5,665 bases of DNA from Halobacteriales archaeon (GTDB lineage Archaea; Thermoplasmatota; E2; JACPAO01; JAHFTW01). Below, piece by piece: positions 1 to 5,584 of this stretch (position 1 is its first letter; each line of letters starts with the position of its first letter). The stretch spans positions 1 through 5,665 of the forward strand of contig JAIVGU010000136.1 in NCBI GenBank assembly GCA_020201445.1, written 5' to 3'. The notes beneath the pieces were generated by a model. The model was not told where the DNA came from. It searched no databases and saw nothing but the letters and a program-made list of their open reading frames with translations. The position numbers were made by a program, and so were the translations under genes.

Positions 1-1
1 C

Positions 2-1309
2 CTGTCGGGCGGCGAGCGCAGCAAGGTGCTGCTGGTGAAGGCGCTCTCGGCGGCCAAGGAGACCGACCTGCTCCTGCTCGACGAGCCGACCAACCACATG
101 GACATCCCGACGGTGGAGTTCATCGAGCAGTACCTCATGGACCTCAAGGGCTCGGTCGTGGTGTCGGCGCACGACAAGTACCTGCTCGACAACGTGGCCG
201 ACCGCGTCTTCGAGGTCGACAACCGCCGCGTCGCGAGCTACACCGGCAACTACTCCAGCTATCAGGCGCAGCGCCGCGCCCTCGCCGCCGCCATCGCCGC
301 GAAGAAGGCGCGCCAGTTCCACGAGGTCAACCGCCAGCTCCGCATCATCGAGGAGCTGAAGGTGCGCAACAAGTTCGACGCCCAGGTGCGCTCGCGCAAG
401 ACGCGGATGAAGCACATCGAGCAGGTGACGGAGGTGGCGCCGACGCAGCGCAAGTCGTTCCGCCTCCTGTTCTCGAGCGAGGCGATGCCGCGCGAGTGCC
501 TGCGGCTGGAGAACGTCTCCAAGCGCTTCGGCGACCGGGCCCTGTTCGCCGGCGTCGAGATGGAGATTGACGGCGGCGACAAGGTCGGCCTCATCGGCCC
601 CAACGGCTGCGGCAAGTCGACGTTCCTCAAGCTCCTCACCGGCAAGCTCGCGCCCGACTCCGGCAAGGTCGAGAAGAAGCCGGGCGTCACCATCGGCTAC
701 TTCGACCAGCACCACGAGGGGCTGGACCCGGAGCGCACGCTCATCGAGGAGGCGCGCAGCCTGCGCGACCCGCCGCCGCCCGACGAATGGACCCGCGGCC
801 TGCTGGGGCGCTTCCAGTTCAGCGGCGACGAGGTCCACAAGCGGGTCAAGGAGCTGAGCGGCGGCGAGCGCGCCCGCCTGGCGCTGGCCAAGTTCATCGT
901 CGGCAGGCACAACCTCCTCGTCGTCGACGAGCCCACCAACCACCTCGACATCGAGTCGCAGGACATCGTCGCCACCGCGCTGCGCGAGTACGAGGGCACC
1001 GTCGTCGTGGTGAGCCACAACCGCAGCTTCCTCGACGGCATCACCACCAAGACCGCCGTCATCGCCCACCGCCGCATCGGCCTCTTCGCCGGCAACTACT
1101 CCGCCGCCTCGGAGACGCGGCAGTTCCAGGAGTTCGTGCAGTCCGGCACCACGGGCCGCTACAAGGTGCTGCGCGCCTTCAAGGACTGGGAGCGCGACAC
1201 GAAGTACCACCAGGGCGACACCATCGACATCACCGGCCTCGAGACGCAGGGCTTCCGGCGCCTGCTGCGCTGGGCGGAATCTGAGGGCAGGATCGAACTC
1301 GTGACCTAG
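2..1309 (+). CDS. ABC-F family ATPase, 5' end missing
   Basis: This is the C-terminal 435 residues of a soluble twin-ATPase ABC-F protein, a family that binds ribosomes and acts in translation rather than transport. The window opens inside the first ABC signature (LSGGERSK). The first Walker B (LLLLDEPTNH) and H-loop (SAHDKYLL) follow, then the basic helical inter-domain linker at about 260-460 (rich in R, K, Q and E). The second ATPase domain has Walker A GPNGCGKST at 596-622, a Q-loop in GYFDQHH, signature LSGGERAR from 854, Walker B LLVVDEPTNHLD near 914-949 and H-loop VSHNRSFLD. After the usual end there are about 55 extra residues (from about 1136) containing FKDWERDTKY and ending in WAESEGRIELVT. 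No membrane segment is present. The first Walker A and the start codon lie left of the window. The GTG at 26 is internal, not the start. The subfamily cannot be fixed from this fragment. Confidence 0.95.
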   Translation: MSGGERSKVLLVKALSAAKETDLLLLDEPTNHMDIPTVEFIEQYLMDLKGSVVVSAHDKYLLDNVADRVFEVDNRRVASYTGNYSSYQAQRRALAAAIAAKKARQFHEVNRQLRIIEELKVRNKFDAQVRSRKTRMKHIEQVTEVAPTQRKSFRLLFSSEAMPRECLRLENVSKRFGDRALFAGVEMEIDGGDKVGLIGPNGCGKSTFLKLLTGKLAPDSGKVEKKPGVTIGYFDQHHEGLDPERTLIEEARSLRDPPPPDEWTRGLLGRFQFSGDEVHKRVKELSGGERARLALAKFIVGRHNLLVVDEPTNHLDIESQDIVATALREYEGTVVVVSHNRSFLDGITTKTAVIAHRRIGLFAGNYSAASETRQFQEFVQSGTTGRYKVLRAFKDWERDTKYHQGDTIDITGLETQGFRRLLRWAESEGRIELVT

Positions 1310-1707
1310 CAACCGACCGCCAAACCACGATTCCCGAACCCGCGGCCCTGCCCTTCCGTGTCCGGGAGTTGCTGCGTGGTGCCAACCACCAGCGCGACGG
1401 CCAGCCACCCGCGCGCGCATCGGACCGCTGGCGGACCGCCAAGGCGGCTGGCCCCTGAGAGGAAACGGCCACACGGCCCGAGCCGAAACAAAACGGAAGC
1501 TGCCGGCTGCCCCATTCCACCTCGGGCCGGGGCGTTTGTTGCCAGCACCAATCCAGGGAGGGAACTCCCATAGGTGTTGTGCTCTTCTGGGCGTGTGACC
1601 AACCACTGATTGGACGCGGGAGTTGGAATAGGTTGCCCCCCGAGCCGCCGGCAGGGGCATCCTTGGTGCGGCGCCTTCATGAAGCACCGCCGTGTCGCGG
1701 GCCCCAC
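1310..1707 (+). ncRNA. Gene-free stretch with multiple stem-loops; possible structured RNA
   Basis: No open frame here reads like a protein. Several stems can be drawn on the plus strand: GCTG(bulge C)GTGGT with ACCACCAGC at 1371-1393; GGCCAGCC 1399-1406 with GGCTGGCC 1446-1453; a 7 bp plus 5 bp hairpin at 1543-1579 with a 6/3 internal loop and a GGAA tetraloop at 1561-1564; a stem at 1630-1639/1654-1663 with one U-U mismatch; and GGTGC/GCACC at 1665-1669/1684-1688. Parts of the region (about 1483-1500 and 1535-1630) are visibly richer in A and T than the flanking genes. I looked for the conserved cores of archaeal RNase P RNA and SRP RNA on both strands and did not find them. The exact ends and strand are unknown. 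The GGAA loop weakly favours the plus strand. It could instead be untranscribed spacer, since GC-rich DNA forms chance stems easily. Confidence 0.3.
1675..1684 (+). promoter_or_regulatory. Possible TATA-like element of tRNA-Gln
   Basis: The palindrome CTTCATGAAG is the only A/T-rich patch in the 40 bases before the tRNA. Its centre lies about 28 bases upstream of the mature 5' end, which suits an archaeal TATA box for transcription starting close to the tRNA. It is a poor match to a canonical TATA box, and it also falls inside a GGTGC/GCACC hairpin, so the assignment is tentative. Confidence 0.25.
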
Positions 1708-1780
1708 AGCCCCGTGGTCTAGAGGCCAATGATTCGGGACTTTGAATCCTGCGACAGCGGTTCGAATCCGCTCGGGGCTA
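1708..1780 (+). tRNA. tRNA-Gln (anticodon UUG)
   Basis: A complete 73-nt cloverleaf. The acceptor stem AGCCCCG (1708-1714) pairs perfectly with CGGGGCT (1773-1779), and the discriminator is A1780. The D stem is 1717-1720 with 1730-1733; its fourth pair is a T-T mismatch. The anticodon stem 1735-1739/1747-1751 (one G-U pair) closes the loop CTTTGAA with anticodon TTG at 1742-1744. The variable loop is four bases. The T stem AGCGG/CCGCT (1756-1760/1768-1772) closes the loop TTCGAAT. There is no intron and no encoded CCA. The A1-U72 pair is known as the feature by which archaeal GatDE recognises tRNA-Gln for amidation of mischarged Glu, which agrees with both identity and domain. No T-run follows the gene to act as a terminator. 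Confidence 0.97.
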
Positions 1781-1797
1781 TCGGTGGGGCCGCGGTG

Positions 1798-1840
1798 CCT
1801 GCGGCAGCGGTGCCAGACCGCTCGGCGCCGTCAGCGGCGG
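1798..1840 (+). repeat. Degenerate direct repeat of the tRNA-Gln 3' half
   Basis: Bases 1798-1828 match 1748-1778 (tRNA-Gln from the anticodon-stem 3' strand to near the acceptor end) at 25 of 31 positions without gaps, offset by exactly 50 bases. Similarity fades over the following bases. The T-stem strands AGCGG (1806-1810) and CCGCT (1818-1822) are intact, but the 7-base loop TGCCAGA is not a T-loop. The 5' half of the tRNA is not repeated. It is therefore not a second tRNA gene; it looks like a decayed partial duplication or an old integration scar. A shorter exact repeat, GCGGTGCC, occurs at 1792-1799 and 1807-1814. Apart from this repeat, the 92-base gap from 1781 to 1872 shows no clear promoter. 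Confidence 0.6.
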
Positions 1841-1872
1841 CAGCTTGAAGGGGCACGCGGCCATCGCGCGGC

Positions 1873-2901
1873 GTGGCCAGGGCCGCTGCGATCCCGTTCG
1901 TCCTTCTCCTGTTGGCGGGGGCCACGGGTGGCTGCGTCGAGCAGGCGGCGGCGCCAAGTCCCACTCCCGGCGGCCTGCTGCTGGGCGCCGAGAGCAGGCT
2001 CCCGACCCTGCCCCGCGCGGAGGCGACGCTGGACGCGCCGCCGGCGTGGCGGCTGGGCGAGTGGTGGCACGTCTCGTTTTCGGCGCCGCCCTACGGCATC
2101 TCCGCCGAGCTGGACGCCGTGGTGGTCGGCACGGACGCGGGCCGCTACGTCCTGGGCATGGCGGACCGCCTCGACGACGGCGTCCTCCTGCTGCACTTCC
2201 CCGGCTTCGGCGAGGTCGATCCCGCGACGCTCGGCTTCGACGCGCACGACCGCGCCATCGTGCCGCTCCAGTTCCCGCTGGTGGCCGGCAAGGCGTGGCA
2301 GACGCAGTGGTACACCGGCGCCCCGCTCGCGGCGACGGTGGAGTCGGTGGACGCGGCGGCGGGCACGGCCACCGTCCGCATGACGGGCGCGCGGACGCTG
2401 ACGCTGGTCTACGACGCGCGGCTCGGGTTCATCTCGAGGCTGGCCATCGACGGCTACGGCGGCTACGCGGTGACGGGCCATGGCTACGGCTTCCACGGCC
2501 GGGTGCTCGTCCCGGCGCACCAGGACCTCGTGTTCTGCCACGGGCGCGAGGCGGTGGTGCAGGCCGTGGAGTTCTGCGCGACCAAGGCGGCGACGGACCC
2601 GAAGGCGCCGACCGAGACCGTCGTGCTGAAGGAGGGCTACGACCGCGTCTCGTTCGGGCTGTTCCTGCGGGACACCGCCACGGCCCCGGTCGGCCCGGGC
2701 GTCCTGGCCATCCGCGTCACTGCGCCCGACGGCAAGGTGTACGAGGCGAGCAAGACGCCCGCGACGACGGGGATGGCGATGTACCCGCACTCCCTGGAGC
2801 ACCCGGCGGGGGCGTGGCAGGTCACGGCGGCCGCGGCGGGGGAGGGGCTCGCCATCCTGGAGGGCGTGGCGTACCAGGTGCTGGACATCACGCTGCCGTG
2901 A
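1873..2901 (+). CDS. Predicted lipoprotein of unknown function
   Basis: A 342-residue exported protein that I do not recognise. The GTG start is chosen because it gives a proper lipoprotein signal: Arg3, a hydrophobic run to residue 20, and a lipobox-like TGGC with Cys21, followed by a Pro/Ala linker (about 22-50). Residues 55-245 are rich in aromatic and beta-prone segments (LGEWWHVSF, LGMADRLDDG, GYGGYAVTGHGYGFHG) and hold two Cys, 222 and 235, that could form a disulfide. Residues about 249-342 look like a separate all-beta domain ending in GAWQVTAAAAGEG and YQVLDITLP, similar in style to secreted beta-sandwich modules. No catalytic motif is visible. There is no clear ribosome-binding site before the GTG. 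The gene converges on the next one, 30 bases away. The function is unknown; surface attachment is the only firm inference. Confidence 0.85.
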   Translation: MARAAAIPFVLLLLAGATGGCVEQAAAPSPTPGGLLLGAESRLPTLPRAEATLDAPPAWRLGEWWHVSFSAPPYGISAELDAVVVGTDAGRYVLGMADRLDDGVLLLHFPGFGEVDPATLGFDAHDRAIVPLQFPLVAGKAWQTQWYTGAPLAATVESVDAAAGTATVRMTGARTLTLVYDARLGFISRLAIDGYGGYAVTGHGYGFHGRVLVPAHQDLVFCHGREAVVQAVEFCATKAATDPKAPTETVVLKEGYDRVSFGLFLRDTATAPVGPGVLAIRVTAPDGKVYEASKTPATTGMAMYPHSLEHPAGAWQVTAAAAGEGLAILEGVAYQVLDITLP

Positions 2902-2931
2902 CGGGCGCTCGCGCGCGGCCGGCGGGCCGTG

Positions 2932-3964
2932 TCAGATGAGCGGCAGGGGCTTGGGGCTTGCCGGGGGCGGCGGCGCGGTGGTCGGGCACGGGCCGTAGCC
3001 GTTCTGCCCCGCGGCGGTCTCGCTGCCGCTGTAGACGCCGCGCAGCGCCGTGGGCGGCGGCGACGTTGGCGGGGCCGAGCGGGTCGGCGTGGTCGACGAC
3101 CAGGAACCAGTCGTGCCCCTCGGCGACGTAGGGGATGGGCGGCCAGTGCTGGGGGTCGGTGAAGAGCAGGTACTCAAGGTGCCAGCAGACGGCGACGTAG
3201 GTGGTTCCGGTGCCAGGGTGGACGAGGTCCGCGTTCTTGATGAGCCGGTCGCCGAAGGCGGCGCGGAAGTTGCCCAGGTCCGTCACGTCGGCCGTGTAGT
3301 TGTGCGAGTGGCGGACGGGGCAGGAGAGGGCGTCGCTCTTCGTCGCCAGCGTGTCCCACGGGATGCCGTTGATCTCCTCGCCCTTCTGGTCGGCGTAGTC
3401 GTGGGTGAACGTGGCCGCCGGCCAGTCGGTGCAGGCGGACGCGACGACGCGCAGGTTGGCTGTGCCGGGGAAGCAGCCGACCCCGGGGAGGGCGAAGAAG
3501 CCGAGCTGCAGGCACAGGTCGAACTCGGTGAAGGTCTCGTCCTTGCCCGCGTGCCAGTCCATGCCGCTCCACACCAGCCACAGGCTGCCGGCCCCGGAGC
3601 CGGGGAGGGGGCAGGGGATGCCGAGCGGGACGCCGCCGCTGCCGGGCAGCCAGCCGCCGGCGGGCGCGAGGGGCGGGGAGAGGCGGCTGACGCCGACGGC
3701 TGGCCCGTCCAGGTTGGTGGCGATCCCAAGGTGGGCCGGCCAGTCGCCCTGGGGGCCGGTCTGCGGCTGGGCGCCGTGCAGCAGGGTGGTGCAGGGGTTG
3801 GCGGCGTCGGTGGGGTCCACCACGCCGGCGCCGTCCTTGAGGTCGAGGCTGGGGCCGGCCAGGGCCCGCCAGGAGTAGACGACGTTGCCAGGTGGGCCCG
3901 CGGCCGCGGGGAGGGCGCCGCAGGCGGCCAGCGCAAGGGCAAGGAGCAGGCGGGAGGGGACCAT
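2932..3964 (-). CDS. Cys-rich exported protein, unknown function, with +1 frameshift near the 3' end
   Basis: The ATG at 3964 begins a signal peptide (MVPSRLLLALALAAC). LAAC with Cys15 could be a lipobox, or cleavage may follow the later AAA. The mature part has scattered Cys at 58, 118, 151, 164, 178, 215 and 260, an NYT sequon at Asn222, and Trp/Gly/Pro-rich loops. No known domain or catalytic motif is seen. After residue 304 the open frame turns into Arg/Ala/Pro-rich text that runs to 2888, overlapping the end of the converging gene. Skipping one base in the GGG at 3052-3054 (plus strand) restores a 39-residue ending (TALRGVYSGSETAAGQNGYG, then a Pro-rich tail ending PLPLI) that stops at 2932-2934. 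That ending has high third-position GC like the rest of the gene, adds an eighth mature Cys (about 326) and gives 343 residues. A sequencing or assembly error is the simplest cause; a real mutation or recoding is possible. Confidence 0.75.
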
Positions 3965-3969
3965 GCCGC

Positions 3970-4002
3970 GGGGAACCGGCGTGGCAATCTTAGCGGTTCC
4001 CC
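3970..4002. promoter_or_regulatory. Inverted-repeat operator candidate in a divergent promoter
   Basis: GGGGAACCG (3970-3978) is perfectly inverted as CGGTTCCCC (3994-4002), separated by 15 bases that include the only A/T-rich patch in the 67-bp gap between the divergent starts at 3964 and 4032. Past a single mismatch two more pairs extend the symmetry (3967-3968 with 4004-4005). The size and symmetry suit a dimeric regulator overlapping the promoter. The bound protein is unknown. Confidence 0.45.
3986..3993 (-). promoter_or_regulatory. TATA-like box for the minus-strand exported protein
   Basis: Read on the minus strand this is CTAAGATT, preceded by the purine-containing GGAACCG that could serve as a BRE. 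Its centre is about 25 bases upstream of the ATG at 3964, so transcription would begin at or next to the start codon. That would give a leaderless mRNA, which fits the absence of a Shine-Dalgarno sequence there. Confidence 0.35.
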
Positions 4003-4031
4003 CCGCCGTCCGCCAGGTGTGGCCAAAGGCT

Positions 4032-4598
4032 ATGAGCCGCAGGAACGGAGCAAGGGGCGTGCGCCTCTTCGTGGGCATCCCCGTCCAGGCGGGCCCCCGC
4101 CTCGCCGAGGCTGTGCAGGAGTTGGGGCGGCAGGCCCGCGGCGCCCGCGTCATGCCGCCCGCCAACCTCCACCTGACGCTGCGGTTCCTGGGCGAGGTGC
4201 CGGACGCGGCCCCCGTGGAGGCGGCGCTGCGGGCGGAGCTGCGCGGGGCCGCTCCCGTGCGGGGGGCCTTGGCCGGGCTCGGGGGGTTCCCGGAGGCGCG
4301 CCACGCCCGCATCGCCTGGGCGGGGGTGCAGGCGCCGGGCCTCGACGCCGTGGCGCAACGGGTGCGCTTCGCCACGCAGGCGCTCGGCGTCCCGGAGGCG
4401 CACCCATTCACGCCGCACCTGACGCTGGCGCGCCTGCCGCAGCCGCAGGACCTCACGGCCTGGTGCGGGCGCCACGCGGGCGAGGCGTGGGGCGCGCTGG
4501 TCGCCGATGCCGTGGTGCTCTACCGCTCGCGCACCGGCCTCGCGGGGTCCACCTACGAGAGCTTGGCAACCGTCCCACTGGGCGCCCCACTTCCTTGA
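4032..4598 (+). CDS. thpR: RNA 2',3'-cyclic phosphodiesterase (2'-5' RNA ligase family)
   Basis: A 188-residue member of the 2H phosphoesterase superfamily, cytosolic, which opens 2',3'-cyclic phosphate RNA ends to 2'-phosphates and in vitro can reversibly join tRNA halves by a 2'-5' bond. Both catalytic HxTx motifs are present in the family's usual context: HLTL at residues 47-50 (NLHLTLRFLGE) and HLTL at 129-132 (FTPHLTLARL). The N-terminal strand VRLFVGI and the closing segment LYRSRTGLAGSTYESL are also typical, as is the length. The ATG at 4032 has an AAAGG just upstream. An in-frame GTG at 4059 sits right at VRLFVGI with a GGAG about nine bases before it, so the true protein may be nine residues shorter. 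The frame is open further upstream, but that part overlaps the divergent signal peptide and is low-quality text. The gene is divergent from the preceding exported-protein gene. Confidence 0.95.
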   Translation: MSRRNGARGVRLFVGIPVQAGPRLAEAVQELGRQARGARVMPPANLHLTLRFLGEVPDAAPVEAALRAELRGAAPVRGALAGLGGFPEARHARIAWAGVQAPGLDAVAQRVRFATQALGVPEAHPFTPHLTLARLPQPQDLTAWCGRHAGEAWGALVADAVVLYRSRTGLAGSTYESLATVPLGAPLP

Positions 4599-4600
4599 TG

Positions 4601-4628
4601 TTGCCACTTTGGTGACAAGCATTTTTTT
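4601..4628 (+). terminator. Hairpin plus T7 tract after thpR
   Basis: TTGCCAC (4601-4607) and GTGACAA (4612-4618) form a seven-position stem with one C-A mismatch and a TTTG loop. Two bases later comes an uninterrupted T7 run (4622-4628), starting 24 bases after the thpR stop. Archaeal RNA polymerase terminates at T-tracts, so the T7 is the stronger part of the signal. It is the only T-run of this length in the window. Confidence 0.55.
4620..4628 (+). promoter_or_regulatory. Possible TATA-like element of the downstream lipoprotein gene
   Basis: The A/T block CATTTTTTT is centred about 26 bases before the ATG at 4651, the spacing expected for a leaderless archaeal transcript. No good Shine-Dalgarno precedes that ATG. 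The block is the same T-tract proposed as terminator for thpR, so it may do both jobs or only one. Confidence 0.3.
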
Positions 4629-4650
4629 CCCAGCCCTCCGTTGCGGTGGC

Positions 4651-5571
4651 ATGTCCGGCTGGGTGGTTGGCATGGTAGCGACGCTCTTGGCGACCGCCCT
4701 CGCGGGCTGTGCGCACGGCGTGGCGGAGGAGGACGCCCCCGCGGCGCTGGCGGGCGTGCTGCATGGCATCGTCGTGGACACCGGCATCCGGCCCCTGGCC
4801 CACGTGCAGCTCTCCACCAAGGGGCCCGGCGGGACGCTGTGGGCGAACACCACCGCGACCGGCGCCTTCGCGTTCCCGCCCCTGCCGCCGGGGCTCTACG
4901 CGGTGGTGGCGCACCGCGCCGGCTTCCACGACGCCTCCACCACGGGCGAGGTGGACGGCACCGACCGCCCCCTGCGCATCCTGATGGAGCCGGACGCGGC
5001 GACGCGGCCTTACGTCACGGCCTACGTGTTCCGCGGCTTCATCGAGTGCAGCACCTCCACGGTCGGCCTCGCCATCACGCTCTGCTCGGTCCCCAACGTC
5101 CCCGGCGTCGCCAACGTCACGCGGGACAACGCCGTCACCGACATCGCCCTCGACGCGGCGCCGGCCTGGACGCAGCACGAGCTGGTGTGGCAGCCCACCC
5201 AGTCGCTGGGCGACCAGCTTCGCCTCGTCGTGCGGGGGACGTCGCAGGACATCAACGAGGGCGCCGACCTCAACAGCACCGTCGGGGTCTCGCCGCTGCT
5301 CGCCACGGCCAACACGACGGTCCTGGGCGACGCCGGCGTCGGCCCCGGCTGGACCCTCACGCTCATCGTCTTCGCGGGCGGCATGGCGGGCTCCGGCTCG
5401 CAGGTGTGCACCCCGCCGGTGCCCGGGGTGCTCGGCGGCGCGTGCCTCTTCGACTCCGGCGCCACCCTGGAGCAGGAGTTCACCCTCTACTCCCACCTCT
5501 TCCACGGCTTCACCCCGCCGCCGGGCTACCGCTTCTCCGCGGACGGCGAGCCGGTGCCGCCGCAGCCTTAA
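4651..5571 (+). CDS. Lipoprotein with carboxypeptidase-regulatory-like domain
   Basis: A 306-residue predicted surface lipoprotein. The start at 4651 gives a hydrophobic signal ending in a classic lipobox LAGC with Cys20. The ATG at 4672 would also keep the lipobox but leave a very short signal. The n-region lacks the usual basic residue. Residues about 34-112 match a carboxypeptidase-regulatory-like beta-sandwich (GIVVDTGIRPLAHVQL, then a TT-GAFAFPPLPPGLYAVVAHRAGF stretch), a module used for folding or adhesion and not itself an enzyme. Residues about 118-306 are a second region I cannot assign. It has four Cys (133, 145, 253, 265), spaced as if forming two local disulfides, and ends in FTLYSHLFHGFTPPPGYRFS. 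N-glycosylation sequons lie at Asn66, 155, 208 and 221. Upstream in-frame codons overlap thpR and are not likely to be used. The TAA stop is 13 bases before the next probable start, so the two may be cotranscribed. Confidence 0.88.
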   Translation: MSGWVVGMVATLLATALAGCAHGVAEEDAPAALAGVLHGIVVDTGIRPLAHVQLSTKGPGGTLWANTTATGAFAFPPLPPGLYAVVAHRAGFHDASTTGEVDGTDRPLRILMEPDAATRPYVTAYVFRGFIECSTSTVGLAITLCSVPNVPGVANVTRDNAVTDIALDAAPAWTQHELVWQPTQSLGDQLRLVVRGTSQDINEGADLNSTVGVSPLLATANTTVLGDAGVGPGWTLTLIVFAGGMAGSGSQVCTPPVPGVLGGACLFDSGATLEQEFTLYSHLFHGFTPPPGYRFSADGEPVPPQP

Positions 5572-5584
5572 CACCGCCCCTGGG

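Noticed and set aside
1285..1340. A minus-strand tRNA suggested by GAGTTCGATC (complement of 1291-1300)
   Set aside because: The bases flanking the T-loop-like motif do not pair as a T stem, no anticodon arm can be drawn, and the segment lies in the credible C-terminal codons of the ABC-F gene.
1310..1707. RNase P RNA or SRP RNA
   Set aside because: I found neither the GGAAAGTCC-type and ACAGAA-type cores of RNase P nor the GGAAG-AGCAG helix 8 signature of SRP RNA on either strand. GAGGAAACGG at 1459-1468 only resembles part of one core.
1306..1707. Small proteins in the gap (open frames on both strands)
   Set aside because: Compositions are those of random GC-rich frames, with no initiation signals or recognisable motifs.
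1845..2939. Other long frames over the first lipoprotein gene
   Set aside because: They are Arg/Gly/Ala-rich shadows typical of high-GC coding DNA; the 1873 frame has the signal peptide, balanced composition and high third-position GC.
3885..4031. Longer N-terminus for thpR
   Set aside because: These codons overlap the divergent signal peptide and the inverted-repeat promoter, and the family begins right at the strand VRLFVGI.
2888..4456. A 522-residue minus-strand protein covering the whole open frame
   Set aside because: Upstream of the ATG at 3964 the text is Arg/Ala-rich antisense of thpR, and a clean signal peptide begins at 3964. The last 50 residues are also out of frame by composition.
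4507..4650. Longer N-terminus for the carboxypeptidase-regulatory-like lipoprotein
   Set aside because: It would overlap the end of thpR and bury the lipoprotein signal in the interior.
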